A stretch of 64,000 bases of DNA from an uncultured Mycoplasmatota bacterium (GCA_900548695.1 URLC01000003.1:124001-188000); one strand, 5' to 3'; counted from the stretch's first letter, positions 53,968 through 63,409 are shown. A program made the numbers and translations. The notes: generated by a model not told the origin, from the letters alone.

Positions 53968-54462
53968 TTAAACACTTTCCTTAATCGTATTAATTAAATT
54001 AGTTAAATCTTCTTTATTAGGATGCGTTTTAGCATCTTCAAAATTATCTAAACTAACCTTTAAATTTTGATCTTCTGGATTTTCTTTTATTAATTTGATA
54101 TATCTTTCTTTGACAGTATTTGGCATTTTCCCTTGGCAGAAGAAAGTACCAATTGCAGTGTTACTTTTTGGAATATTTGCTAGAATTCTTAATTTTAATT
54201 TATCATAGTATTCTTCACTTCCGCCATAACCAGCAGTTACAAATAAAAAGATTTTTTTATTTTCTAGTGTTTCTAAAAAGTTTTTAATTTTTTCAGTACA
54301 TGTTCCTTTAATTACTGGAGTACCAACATAATAGATATCAGCATCAAGTGGATTGATATCTGTTACTTTTTGGTAATAAGTACTATTTATTTCTTTTTTT
54401 ATAGCCTTAGCTAATTGTTCCGTATTACCTGTTAATGAGTCATATATTATTGCACTTTTCAT
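53968..54462 (-). CDS. Flavodoxin-family protein
   Basis: 164 residues. The phosphate-binding loop YDSLTGNTEQLAKAI and the VTAGYGGSEEYYDKL FMN-contact loop identify a flavodoxin fold with bound FMN. It could replace ferredoxin as an electron carrier, or act as a small quinone reductase. The DUF362 gene follows. Start ATG 54462 is preceded by AGAAGG and an extended -10 box. Confidence 0.88.
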   Translation of the reverse strand: MKSAIIYDSLTGNTEQLAKAIKKEINSTYYQKVTDINPLDADIYYVGTPVIKGTCTEKIKNFLETLENKKIFLFVTAGYGGSEEYYDKLKLRILANIPKSNTAIGTFFCQGKMPNTVKERYIKLIKENPEDQNLKVSLDNFEDAKTHPNKEDLTNLINTIKESV

Positions 54463-54482
54463 TTTATCACCTTCTTTATTAT

Positions 54483-54491
54483 ATTATATCA
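54483..54491 (-). promoter_or_regulatory. Extended -10 promoter of the flavodoxin-DUF362 operon
   Basis: TGATATAAT on the minus strand, 20 bases before the flavodoxin start; no -35 since a terminator occupies that place. Confidence 0.45.
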
Positions 54492-54515
54492 CAAAAAAAG
54501 AAGATAACTTCTTCT
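54492..54515 (-). terminator. Terminator of the YkuE-like phosphoesterase gene
   Basis: AGAAGA / TCTTCT stem with a 5-base loop, followed by a T tract on the minus strand and overlapping the stop codon. Confidence 0.72.
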
Positions 54516-55707
54516 ATTTAAAATGGGTATCGATAATCACTACTTCAGCTTTTGTTCCAACACGCATATTAGGTCCAAATAAACCTACTCCACTAGTTAC
54601 TATATTATGCATATTCCCTTTTTTTAAATAGCCGTATGAATTTTCCCACATTAAAGATGTTGTGATGTTACCTGGAAACATTTGCCCATCATGAGTATGC
54701 CCACATAGATCCATATCTACTCCGGCATTTGCTAGCTCTTCTAATTCATTTGGTTCATGATCAACTACGATTATAGGTTTTTTCTTTTTTAATTCACTGA
54801 CTATTTCTTTTGGTGTTTTTCTAATTTGGATTCCTCTTCCTGGTTTTTTGTAATCTGGTCTTCCATAAAGATAAAAACTATTGTCAATAAGAACATATTC
54901 ATCTCTTAATAACGTAATATTAGCACTTTCTAGTAATTGGTCCATACGAATATCACTTTCTTTTTTTTCACCCTTTTTATTAAAAGTGAATCCTGCTAAA
55001 ATCTTTTCTTTTATATCATGGTTTCCGTAAGTAGCATAAACGCCATACTTACTTTTTATTTTTTTGAAGGTATTTATTAACTTTTTAGGATTATCTAAAG
55101 CTTCATACTCATTATCAAAAATGTCACCTGCGATTACAACGATATCTGGATGTTCATTATTTATTTTGTCAACCATTTTTATCATCTGTGGTGTTCCAAT
55201 ATTATATCCCAGATGTAAATCAGCCACTAAAGCTATTCTTAATTTTTTTAGTTTTTCTACTTTTTTATTAATGGTTACTTCATACTTAGTTGTATGAATA
55301 ATTCTTGCATTAATCACTCCCCAAATACTAAGGGTAGCAATTATCGTAATACAAACAGTTCCAGCAATTACGAATACTTTTTTAGAATGTAAGTATTCAT
55401 TTGGAACTTTTTTACTTTTTACTGCAACTAAACGAATACCATCAGCAATTAATACTGTTAATATAACGTAAAGTAATACTCCTAACCAGTAATTACCAAT
55501 TAATTTCATGATTCTTTCTAATAGACTGGTTGGTAGTAAAAAGCCAATGATTAGAGCACTTGCAAAAAATGTATATAAAGTGATAACTAAGACTCTAATC
55601 CATCTTTTTTTGAAATGCTTACTGCAAGCTTGCATCCAACTTAGTAACCATCTAGCAATATAAAAATTAATTAATATATAAAATGGTGATAATAAAATTG
55701 CTATCAT
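54514..55707 (-). CDS. Membrane-bound metallophosphoesterase (YkuE/YaeI-like)
   Basis: 397 residues. Four N-terminal helices (to ~135) precede a calcineurin-like phosphoesterase domain outside the membrane. Metal-binding motifs are DLHLGYN, GDIFDNEY, YGNHDIKE, VDHEPNE and GHTHDGQMFPG, in family order. Relatives (YkuE, LpxH-like YaeI) act on phospholipid-linked or wall-related phosphodiesters, so a lipid head-group or wall substrate is likely (inference). It begins 27 bases after the DUF975/CmpB gene. Start ATG 55707 follows AAAGGAA. Confidence 0.88.
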   Translation of the reverse strand: MIAILLSPFYILINFYIARWLLSWMQACSKHFKKRWIRVLVITLYTFFASALIIGFLLPTSLLERIMKLIGNYWLGVLLYVILTVLIADGIRLVAVKSKKVPNEYLHSKKVFVIAGTVCITIIATLSIWGVINARIIHTTKYEVTINKKVEKLKKLRIALVADLHLGYNIGTPQMIKMVDKINNEHPDIVVIAGDIFDNEYEALDNPKKLINTFKKIKSKYGVYATYGNHDIKEKILAGFTFNKKGEKKESDIRMDQLLESANITLLRDEYVLIDNSFYLYGRPDYKKPGRGIQIRKTPKEIVSELKKKKPIIVVDHEPNELEELANAGVDMDLCGHTHDGQMFPGNITTSLMWENSYGYLKKGNMHNIVTSGVGLFGPNMRVGTKAEVVIIDTHFK

Positions 55708-55734
55708 GTTTTATTCCTTTCTTTGTTGAGTTAA

Positions 55735-57543
55735 CTATGTCATATCTAATGATGTTAGTGTTTCTTTTTTACCTATTTGATAATCTGTAATTCCTGTACC
55801 TGTATTTGGAGAATTACTAGAGTATAAATTGTCTACAATAAATATTGTTATTAGAATACAACATATTACAATTAATTTTTGATGATTTATTTTTTGTATT
55901 ATATTATCTAACAGTGGTGCTAGTATATAAACGACACTTATACCACCTATTCCAAAAACTAATAGACCTTCTGCACATATTCTTCCATTTAGATTCAGAA
56001 AATATCCACTATAATCCCACCATTTTTGACCATTAAAAGCTAATTCTAGATAAAGAGATGTAAAATATTCTATTGTTCCACATAAAATAATAATGGTTAA
56101 AAATTGCCATAGGGGCTTTGATCGGAAACGATTTAATACGGTTAGTATTAATATACTACCGTAACCATAAATTGGTAACCAAGGTCCTTGTAATACCCCT
56201 CTATTGACAAAGTTACCATCCACTATAATATGTAGCATAACTTCCCAAAGCCAACCGACAAAAGCAAAAATGAAAAACATAGCAATTAAAGACCAAATAG
56301 AATACCTACGCATGTAATTAATAGTATCCAATTTCTTTCTTTGGTGTCGTTCAGGAATGGTAAATAGCCTAGCTGGGTATTCTTTTCCATTAATTGCATT
56401 TTTAAAAATCTCTAGTCTTTGAATTTTTCTTTCTTCTTGCTCTATCTTTTCTGCTTCTTTAGTATCGATTAGAGAAATGCCTAGATAATAGGCTAATATT
56501 TTTTTTAAGCCTTTCGGCTTAGTTATCTTTTCGCGTGAATTATTTAATTTTTCAATAATGTCGGCATATTCTTTGTCTAGAACTTCTTTTGGAGCTTTTT
56601 CATATAAATAGGTATCATTTAAATTTTCTACTCCTAAAAGTTTCTTTTCTTTTGCCAGTTTTCTGATATTTACATAATATTCACTTAGTGCAGCTATTTT
56701 ATATGGGTTTGAATATAAAATTTCACTCAGTCCTAGAGTGGCGATTCCTAAAAAAGTCCATCCTAAGTAAGATAATTCTAATTGAAAGCACTCCCATTTA
56801 TGACCATCCATCATTCTTCTAGATAAAGTAATAGCATCTATTGTTTTGATATCAGGATTTTCCGCAACTATGTAGGGTACTAACATATAAGAATAACGCT
56901 TTATAATAATTCCTACTCCTGTAAAACACCATAAACTATAAAATGTTGTTGTTACAAACATAGTCCAGGAAGTTTTACACCATCTTTTTGTTCTTAATAA
57001 AAACAAGAAACGTTGCATCGGTACTTTTTGATAAATTCTACCTTCTAAGAAAATTCTTCTAGAAATAACTTTATACATATTACCTAGAAGCATCCAGAAG
57101 AAGAAGGATAATAATAAGCTTGCAATAATTAAAATTATTGATGTAATATTGGGATTGCCAATGATTGAGTTCATACCGGCTATAAAAGTAACATAGATAG
57201 AACCTGTCGTAATTCCATTAACAATCATCGCAAATACGCCTCTACTTCTACCTAAGATTTTATCTTGATTTTCTTTATCTTTGGCAATTATTTCTTTTTT
57301 TAGATTACTGGTAATCTGTTTTCCTTCTTTTTCATTTCCCTTTAAAGCGTCCTCTACCGCTTTATCAACATTAATAGAATCAGTCATGACAGTTTCTGGA
57401 AATGATTTTAATTTTGTTATTGTTAGAGAACCAAGAAACTCAGTGCCAATGAAAGCAGCAATTAAACAGGCTACCATAAAGATAGCGTAGTGTTTTTTTA
57501 AGGTTTTTCGAGCTTTTCTTTTTAATTCACTTCTTGTTTGCAT
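55735..57543 (-). CDS. Polytopic membrane protein: DUF975 domain fused to CmpB-like (ABC type IV) domain
   Basis: About 602 residues in two parts. The first ~330 form a DUF975-type membrane domain with the RSELKRKARKTLKKHYAIFM start and six helices. After a charged linker (~340-400) the last ~190 form a membrane domain like PF06541 (FAFVGWLWEVMLHIIVDGNFVNRG, GPWLPIYGYGSI, WDYSGYFLNLNGRICAEGLL). Both families are poorly characterised. No ATPase neighbour is present to support a transporter role. ATG 57543 with GAAGGAG is chosen; an in-frame ATG 14 codons upstream has no site. Confidence 0.78.
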   Translation of the reverse strand: MQTRSELKRKARKTLKKHYAIFMVACLIAAFIGTEFLGSLTITKLKSFPETVMTDSINVDKAVEDALKGNEKEGKQITSNLKKEIIAKDKENQDKILGRSRGVFAMIVNGITTGSIYVTFIAGMNSIIGNPNITSIILIIASLLLSFFFWMLLGNMYKVISRRIFLEGRIYQKVPMQRFLFLLRTKRWCKTSWTMFVTTTFYSLWCFTGVGIIIKRYSYMLVPYIVAENPDIKTIDAITLSRRMMDGHKWECFQLELSYLGWTFLGIATLGLSEILYSNPYKIAALSEYYVNIRKLAKEKKLLGVENLNDTYLYEKAPKEVLDKEYADIIEKLNNSREKITKPKGLKKILAYYLGISLIDTKEAEKIEQEERKIQRLEIFKNAINGKEYPARLFTIPERHQRKKLDTINYMRRYSIWSLIAMFFIFAFVGWLWEVMLHIIVDGNFVNRGVLQGPWLPIYGYGSILILTVLNRFRSKPLWQFLTIIILCGTIEYFTSLYLELAFNGQKWWDYSGYFLNLNGRICAEGLLVFGIGGISVVYILAPLLDNIIQKINHQKLIVICCILITIFIVDNLYSSNSPNTGTGITDYQIGKKETLTSLDMT

Positions 57544-57613
57544 AAGTACTCCTTCAGAATAATTTTCTTCTATTTTATTATACACTATATTATACTAATG
57601 GAAAAGTTTTTAC

Positions 57614-57642
57614 CAAAATAAAATCACCATTAAGGTGATTTT
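57614..57642 (-). terminator. Terminator of the ADH-FIST-ALDH operon
   Basis: AAAATCACC / GGTGATTTT stem with a 5-base loop and ATTTT tail on the minus strand, 4 bases after the last stop codon. Confidence 0.85.
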
Positions 57643-57646
57643 TCTT

Positions 57647-59083
57647 TTATTTAAATGCATTTTTTAAAACAATTGTTTTAATTCTTGACATTTCTTCTAG
57701 TGTTGTTGCGATTCCTTCATTACCAATTCCTGAGTGTTTCCAACCTCCGAATGGCATTTCTGCAGATCTGAAGAAACTTGCGCCATTAATAATAGCACCG
57801 CCTACTTCTAATTGTTCAGCTACTTTCAAAGCTTTATTAATATCTTTCGTAATAATATTACCACATAAGCCAAAACTTGATTGATTGGCTATTGCTATTG
57901 CTTCTTTTATATCATCAAAGCCACAGATTGGAATAACTGGTCCAAAGACTTCCATATCTTTCATAATGTCCATTTCTTTCGTAACATTAGTTAATACGGC
58001 TGGTTCGTAAAAAGCACCATTCCTGCGTCCACCAAAGGCAAGATTCGCCCCTTGAGCAATAGTAATATTTACTTGTTCTTCTACTCTTTGAGCCGCTTTT
58101 TCATTGATTAAGCAACCAATTTCAGTATCTTCATCCATTGGGTTACCGATACGCATGGTACTTATCTTTTGAATTACACGGCGCGTAAACTCTTCCTTTA
58201 TGGAGTTATGAACAAGAAATCTTTTGCTGGCACAACATACTTGACCAGTATTATAAAGTCTACCCCAAACCATTTCTTCTATAGCTAAATCTAAGTCTCC
58301 ATCTTTATCTAAAATAAAAGCATCATTACCACCTAGTTCTAGCATAACATGAGTTAAATTTTTACTGGCTGTTGCCATTGTTTCCATTCCAACAGCAGTA
58401 GAGCCTGTGACACTGACTAGGTGAACTCCTTTATGTCTTGCTAAGGCTTGGCCAACTACTGGACCGTCACCAGATAAGCAAGTGATTACTCCATCTGGTA
58501 TTCCAGCTTCTTTTAATAATAAGCAATACTTATGAAGAGTTAATGGATTATACGTTGATGGTTTTACAATGACAGCATTTCCCATAATTAGAGCACTTGG
58601 GACTTTTTGACCAAATAAATCACATGGGAAGTTGAATGGTATAATGCAGGCTACTACTCCTAAAGGTTGTCTAATTGTAAATTGAACATCGTTTTCGTGT
58701 CCTGGTTCATTGCCTCTCGGAATATTAATACCGTATAAATGCTTGGCTTTTTCAACATAGGCAGAAACAAAAATTTTTGTATTTGCAATTTCACCTCTAG
58801 CCTCTTTTATTGGTTTTCCGGTTTCTTTGCAAAGAGTTATGGCTAAAGATTCTTTATCTCTTTCTACTAAATCAATAAACTTTTCCAAAATACGTCCACG
58901 TTCATATAAAGGAACTTGAGCCCATTCTTTTTGTGCTTCAACGGCTTTTGTTACTGCGATATCCACATCTTCTTCTGTAGAGTTTGGGACAGTATCAAGA
59001 AATTCGTTGGTTGCTGGATTCGTAACTTCAATTACTTGATGATTACTAGCATCCATTTCTAGACCTTTGACTAAATTTTTCAT
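57647..59083 (-). CDS. NAD(P)-dependent aldehyde dehydrogenase
   Basis: 478 residues, non-acylating ALDH superfamily. Visible are the cofactor loop IIPFNFPCDLFGQK, VTGSTAVG, the general-base Glu in LELGGND, and the catalytic Cys in NTGQVCCASKRFLVH. EVFGPVIPICGF and NEGIATTLEEM close the fold. It oxidises an aldehyde to the acid; the close set includes lactaldehyde and succinate-semialdehyde dehydrogenases but the substrate is undetermined. It is last in an operon with an alcohol dehydrogenase and a FIST protein; its AGGAGG overlaps the FIST stop codon. Confidence 0.9.
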   Translation of the reverse strand: MKNLVKGLEMDASNHQVIEVTNPATNEFLDTVPNSTEEDVDIAVTKAVEAQKEWAQVPLYERGRILEKFIDLVERDKESLAITLCKETGKPIKEARGEIANTKIFVSAYVEKAKHLYGINIPRGNEPGHENDVQFTIRQPLGVVACIIPFNFPCDLFGQKVPSALIMGNAVIVKPSTYNPLTLHKYCLLLKEAGIPDGVITCLSGDGPVVGQALARHKGVHLVSVTGSTAVGMETMATASKNLTHVMLELGGNDAFILDKDGDLDLAIEEMVWGRLYNTGQVCCASKRFLVHNSIKEEFTRRVIQKISTMRIGNPMDEDTEIGCLINEKAAQRVEEQVNITIAQGANLAFGGRRNGAFYEPAVLTNVTKEMDIMKDMEVFGPVIPICGFDDIKEAIAIANQSSFGLCGNIITKDINKALKVAEQLEVGGAIINGASFFRSAEMPFGGWKHSGIGNEGIATTLEEMSRIKTIVLKNAFK

Positions 59084-59091
59084 AGTACCTC

Positions 59092-60279
59092 CTAATTTTT
59101 ACCAAATGCAGTAAATGATAACATTAATCCACCACAGATATTAGCAGAATGTTCATCATAACCATATTCCCCAAAAGTAAAGATTGTAATAAATGGTACA
59201 TCTTTCGCTTCTTTTAGTAATTGTTTATGTACTTCGCCTAGACGATCTCCTATTCCTAATTTTCTTCCTCCGCAGTGTACTAAGAAGTATGCTGCTGGTT
59301 CTGTATATAATTGTTTTTTTACATCTTTCATTGTTGCTCCAGTGGAATCAATTAATTCATCTACAGTTGCTTCTAATTGAATAATAGCTGTTCCAGGTAC
59401 GGCTTTGTTTCCTAAAGTAATTGTGTCATCTGATGTTGTTCTCGTTCCCATATCGTTACCAAACATTGGGTGACGAATTACGGTTAGATTTCCTAACGGA
59501 TCTTTTACTCCTAATGGTCTAGTGATTGATGCAACTAAAAGATTTTGACCTTTTAATTGAGCTGGAGTTGTGTTAATCCAGTTTGCATATTTTTTAAGGG
59601 CTGACACTCCATCAATTGAGACTAATGTACGATTATCTTTTACTTCTGTAATTAAACCAACATTATTTGTCTCTCTGTAAGCTCCAGTATAGGATGTTAC
59701 TATTTCATTATCCGTATAAAAGAAAGCAACAGCCACTCCATCATTAAATACTTTATCATTGCAGATAATTTGCCATTTTCCTTCTACAGTATCGTCAGCG
59801 GCACTTCCACCAAACATAGGAACTCTTCCAATAACATCTTGAATTCCCATTAGGTAGTCTTCTTCTTCTTTTGGACTGGCAACCATATAGAAATAAGCAG
59901 GAGCTCTGGTTGTCTTCGCATTTTCTACAGCTTCAATTGCAACTTTTCTACCAATTGCACGGGCATCTTTTCCAGCTTCGTGGCAAGCTACACCTACCGT
60001 CATATCTTTGTCATCTAGCATCATCATGCCTGAGAAACCATGATCTGATGATACAATACCTTCTGGAACAATGATTGCTCCACTACTTGTACAACCGATG
60101 ATTGGAGCATCCGTTACACTTCTAACACCTTTTACTACCTCTTTTGTGTTGGATAATACAGATGTATATAACATACCCAACTTAGCGTGTCTCATATCAT
60201 GAGATGCTACTTTAGCAGTTTCTTCTCCTGATTTAAAACTATCTACATCAATACTAAATCCTACTTTTGATTTTAACAT
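59092..60279 (-). CDS. FIST-domain protein (FIST_N and FIST_C)
   Basis: 395 residues, all FIST. The N-terminal half carries VGFSIDVDSFKSGEETAKVA and PIIGCTSSGAIIVPEG, and FGGSAADDTVEGKWQIICN follows. The C-terminal half has GVSALKKYANWI, NLTVIRHPMF and LVHCGGRKLGIGDRLGEV, then ITIFTFGEYG near the end. FIST domains are proposed small-molecule sensors in signalling proteins. No kinase, methyl-accepting or diguanylate domain is attached, and there is no membrane helix. It sits between alcohol and aldehyde dehydrogenase on one transcript, so it may sense or hold a metabolite of that pathway (inference). Confidence 0.88.
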   Translation of the reverse strand: MLKSKVGFSIDVDSFKSGEETAKVASHDMRHAKLGMLYTSVLSNTKEVVKGVRSVTDAPIIGCTSSGAIIVPEGIVSSDHGFSGMMMLDDKDMTVGVACHEAGKDARAIGRKVAIEAVENAKTTRAPAYFYMVASPKEEEDYLMGIQDVIGRVPMFGGSAADDTVEGKWQIICNDKVFNDGVAVAFFYTDNEIVTSYTGAYRETNNVGLITEVKDNRTLVSIDGVSALKKYANWINTTPAQLKGQNLLVASITRPLGVKDPLGNLTVIRHPMFGNDMGTRTTSDDTITLGNKAVPGTAIIQLEATVDELIDSTGATMKDVKKQLYTEPAAYFLVHCGGRKLGIGDRLGEVHKQLLKEAKDVPFITIFTFGEYGYDEHSANICGGLMLSFTAFGKN

Positions 60280-60298
60280 TTTGGTACCTCTTTTCTTT

Positions 60299-61453
60299 TT
60301 ATTCGTATGCTTCTTTATATAAAGATAAAATGTCTTCTTTTGTTACTTCTCTTGGATTTCCACCAGTGCAAACATCATTTAGTGCTTGATCAGCTAATGT
60401 TGGCAACATTTCTTTTGGAATACCAATTTCTTTTAATGTTTGAGGAATGTGTAGTTTGATTGATAATTCTTTAACAGCTGCTACTACTTTATCTACAGCT
60501 TCTTCATCTGTTGTGTCTTTCATATCAAGACCAAAAGCATTACCCATATTTCTAAATAGTTCTGGACATACTTTACCATTGAATTTTAATACATATGGTA
60601 AAAGTAGAGCATTAGCTACACCGTGTGGTGTATCAAAATAAGCACCTAATGAATGAGCCATTGAGTGGACAATTCCAAGTCCAACATTTGAGAATCCCAT
60701 TCCAGCTATATATTGTGCATAACCAATTTTTTCTACTGCCTTTTTATCTTTATCGTTTGCTGCTTTTTCTAGATTTTTGTAAATTAATGACATAGCATTA
60801 ATATGAAACATATCTGGAATTAACCATGCTGCCTTTGTTATATAACCTTCCATAGCATGTGTTAAGGCATCCATTCCAGTAGATGCTGCTATTGTTTGTG
60901 GCATTCCTTGCATTAAATCTGGATCTATAATAGCTACTACAGGAATATCATGTACATCTACACAAACCATTTTCTTAGTTCTTACTTCATCTGTAATAAC
61001 ATAATTGATTGTTACTTCTGCCGCTGTTCCAGCAGTTGTTGGTAATGCTATTAATGGTAATGCTTTATTTTTAGTATCAGCAACACCATCTAGGCTTACC
61101 ACATCACTGAAATCTGGATTTGTACAAATAACAGCAATGGCTTTCGCGGTATCAATTGAACTTCCTCCACCTACTGCGATAATACAGTCTACATTATTAT
61201 CCTTGGCAATTTGTAGTCCTGCTTTTACATTTTGAACTGTTGGATTTGGTTTTACACCATCATACATTACATAATTTATATGATTTTTATCCAATACTTC
61301 TGTTACCATTGTAACTGTTCCTGTCTCTAGTAGTGCTTTATCTGTCACTACTAACACCTTTTGGAAATGTCTTCCATTAATTTCTTCTACAACTTTTTCT
61401 CTGGCTCCACGACCAAAGTATGAAGTTTCATTTAATATAATTCTATTTATCAT
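60299..61453 (-). CDS. Iron-containing alcohol dehydrogenase (FucO-like)
   Basis: 384 residues, type III alcohol dehydrogenase. NAD binding is seen in IIAVGGGSSIDTAKAIA. Metal ligands are Asp and His in GMDALTHAMEGY, then VHSMAHSLGAYFDTPHGVANALL with further His residues. It interconverts an aldehyde (such as lactaldehyde, propanal or butanal) and its alcohol using NAD(P)H. It leads the operon with FIST and ALDH: one enzyme can reduce and the other oxidise the same aldehyde. Start ATG 61453 with GGGAGG and an extended -10 promoter. Confidence 0.93.
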   Translation of the reverse strand: MINRIILNETSYFGRGAREKVVEEINGRHFQKVLVVTDKALLETGTVTMVTEVLDKNHINYVMYDGVKPNPTVQNVKAGLQIAKDNNVDCIIAVGGGSSIDTAKAIAVICTNPDFSDVVSLDGVADTKNKALPLIALPTTAGTAAEVTINYVITDEVRTKKMVCVDVHDIPVVAIIDPDLMQGMPQTIAASTGMDALTHAMEGYITKAAWLIPDMFHINAMSLIYKNLEKAANDKDKKAVEKIGYAQYIAGMGFSNVGLGIVHSMAHSLGAYFDTPHGVANALLLPYVLKFNGKVCPELFRNMGNAFGLDMKDTTDEEAVDKVVAAVKELSIKLHIPQTLKEIGIPKEMLPTLADQALNDVCTGGNPREVTKEDILSLYKEAYE

Positions 61454-61477
61454 TTAACTAGCCTCCCTATCATATCA

Positions 61478-61486
61478 ATTATAGCA
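61478..61486 (-). promoter_or_regulatory. Extended -10 promoter of the ADH-FIST-ALDH operon
   Basis: TGCTATAAT on the minus strand, 25 bases before the ADH start. The -35 is poor, which fits a need for an activator. Confidence 0.55.
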
Positions 61487-61523
61487 TACTTAGAAAGTTT
61501 GGGGAATTTTTTTTGATTTGTTC

Positions 61524-61550
61524 ACAAAAAAAACACCTTTATTGGTGTCT
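61524..61550 (-). terminator. Terminator of tsaD
   Basis: ACACC / GGTGT stem, 6-base loop and eight T on the minus strand, 14 bases past the stop. Confidence 0.72.
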
Positions 61551-61563
61551 TTTATGTCAAATA

Positions 61564-62559
61564 TTATTTTAATGTAGCACTTGATGTACTATTTAATGTT
61601 AAATCAGCTCTTCTGCCATCTAGGTAGGCATAATATCCTGCTGCTGCTATCATTGTCGCATTATCTGTACAATATTTCATTGGTGGAATAGAGATTTGAA
61701 CATGTAATTCTTTGCCTAATTTTTCTATTTCACTTCTTAATCCTTGATTGGCTGCTACTCCTCCAGCGACAATTAAGGATTTTATATTCTTATCTTTAAT
61801 TGCTTTTCTAGTTTTATTAATGACTGATTCTACTGCTACAGTTTGAAAAGATGTAGCTAAGTTTTCCTTATTCAGTGGATTATTTCTTTGTTCTTCATTA
61901 TGGGCTAAATTTATGACAGCACTTTTTAAACCACTGAACGAAAAATTATAACTATCATCATGTAGAGGGATTGGTAATTTGTAGGTACATTTTCCTTCTT
62001 TTGCTAATTGATCTAGTTTTGGCCCTCCCGGATATTCTAACCCAATGACTCTAGCTACCTTGTCATAGCACTCTCCAATAGCATCATCTAGTGTTCCACC
62101 CAATTTTTCAAACTTATAATGACTAGTCATTTCAATTAATTCTGTATGTCCTCCACTAACAACTAAAGCTAATAAAGGGAATTCTAAAGGTCTTACTAAA
62201 CTATTAGCATAGATGTGTCCGGCAATATGGTGAACTGGTATTAAAGGTTTATTATGAATAAAGGCTAAGGTTTTAGCAGCTTCTAAACCAATTAATAATG
62301 AACCTATTAATCCTGGGCCATAAGTAATTGCAATGGCATCTATATCGTTCATAGTCATATTAGCTTGTTTTAGACACTCTTCTAAAACGATTGTAATATT
62401 TTTAACATGATGACGGCTAGCTATTTCTGGTACAACTCCACCATAATCTTTATGAATATCAATTTGAGAAGAGATTACAGTAGAAATTTCTTCTGTACCG
62501 TTTTTGACAATTGATGCACTTGTTTCATCGCAACTTGACTCTATTCCTAAAATATACAT
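61564..62559 (-). CDS. tsaD: tRNA threonylcarbamoyladenosine transferase TsaD
   Basis: About 331 residues, Kae1/TsaD family. ILGIESSCDETSAS is the phosphate loop, VHHIAGHIYAN holds the metal-binding His pair, SGGHTEL and GGTLDDAIGECYDKVARV follow, and YCTDNATMIAAAG closes the site. With TsaB, TsaC and TsaE it puts threonylcarbamoyl on A37 of ANN-decoding tRNAs. ATG 62559 (family-typical MYILGI) has GAGG 11 bases before; ATG 62577 is possible. None of the partner genes is next to it here. Confidence 0.95.
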   Translation of the reverse strand: MYILGIESSCDETSASIVKNGTEEISTVISSQIDIHKDYGGVVPEIASRHHVKNITIVLEECLKQANMTMNDIDAIAITYGPGLIGSLLIGLEAAKTLAFIHNKPLIPVHHIAGHIYANSLVRPLEFPLLALVVSGGHTELIEMTSHYKFEKLGGTLDDAIGECYDKVARVIGLEYPGGPKLDQLAKEGKCTYKLPIPLHDDSYNFSFSGLKSAVINLAHNEEQRNNPLNKENLATSFQTVAVESVINKTRKAIKDKNIKSLIVAGGVAANQGLRSEIEKLGKELHVQISIPPMKYCTDNATMIAAAGYYAYLDGRRADLTLNSTSSATLK

Positions 62560-62646
62560 ATCTTTTTTTTCCCTCATTTTACCACTCTTTTCATTTCTTC
62601 CTTATTTTAACATATATTTTAAAATTTTTCTAGTTGTATTTCATAG

Positions 62647-63408
62647 TTAAGCAAGCTTTACTTTAGGTTGGTATTGATATTTATACTGATAAGTATCTGT
62701 CTTATCTTTTAAAGTTCTTTTTTCATCATCATCGGCATAATTAGCTCCATCTTTAGGAAATAGAATAATTCCTGAATGTAATGGTTTCCACATATGTAGG
62801 CGATAGTCCCCTTCTGTTTCTGTTACATCTACCCATTCAGCAATAATATCGTTATTATATTTACAAATTTCCATGCCTGCTTTAGCCATCAACCACTCGG
62901 AATTAGAATTAACTAAATCCGTTCTGGCATAGACTAAATCGAAATTATTATATTTAGCAAAGTCTATTGCATATTCTATCAAATGACGGCAAGCTCCTTT
63001 TCCTCTATATTCTGGAATTGTCGACAATCCATAAAAATATAAATTCGTTGGTTTTTTATTAATACTTAAGAACTCCACCGTTTCATTATCATAATTATAG
63101 ATACAACCATTCATAGATACAGGTTTTAGATTTTCATCAAAATAGATAAATAATTTGCCCTGGTTTTGATATAGCATTAACTCTTCTTTAGCGGCTTCAT
63201 AATCAATTTTTTCACCATATTGTTCTTCAAATGACTTTAATAAAGTTAAGAGTTTATAAATATTTTCTTCACTATAACCCATTGTACCTATATAGCAACC
63301 GTTATCTAACTGTTCCCAAATAGTTAGTCCACTGCTATCATTAAAAATTGAAATAAACTTTTGTTCTTTTGTGAATTCTTGACTCATAGATATTGTATTT
63401 TTTTTCAT
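62647..63408 (-). CDS. GNAT-family N-acetyltransferase
   Basis: 253 residues. A GNAT fold lies in the second half (~125-195): YFYGLSTIPEYRGKGACRHL with the RGKGA acetyl-CoA loop, then YARTDLVNSNSEWLMAKAGM. The first ~120 residues form an extra N-terminal domain, and the last ~50 are not assigned. Substrate unknown. It begins 1 base after the M20 peptidase ends, with AAGGAGG. Confidence 0.85.
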   Translation of the reverse strand: MKKNTISMSQEFTKEQKFISIFNDSSGLTIWEQLDNGCYIGTMGYSEENIYKLLTLLKSFEEQYGEKIDYEAAKEELMLYQNQGKLFIYFDENLKPVSMNGCIYNYDNETVEFLSINKKPTNLYFYGLSTIPEYRGKGACRHLIEYAIDFAKYNNFDLVYARTDLVNSNSEWLMAKAGMEICKYNNDIIAEWVDVTETEGDYRLHMWKPLHSGIILFPKDGANYADDDEKRTLKDKTDTYQYKYQYQPKVKLA

Positions 63409-63409
63409 G

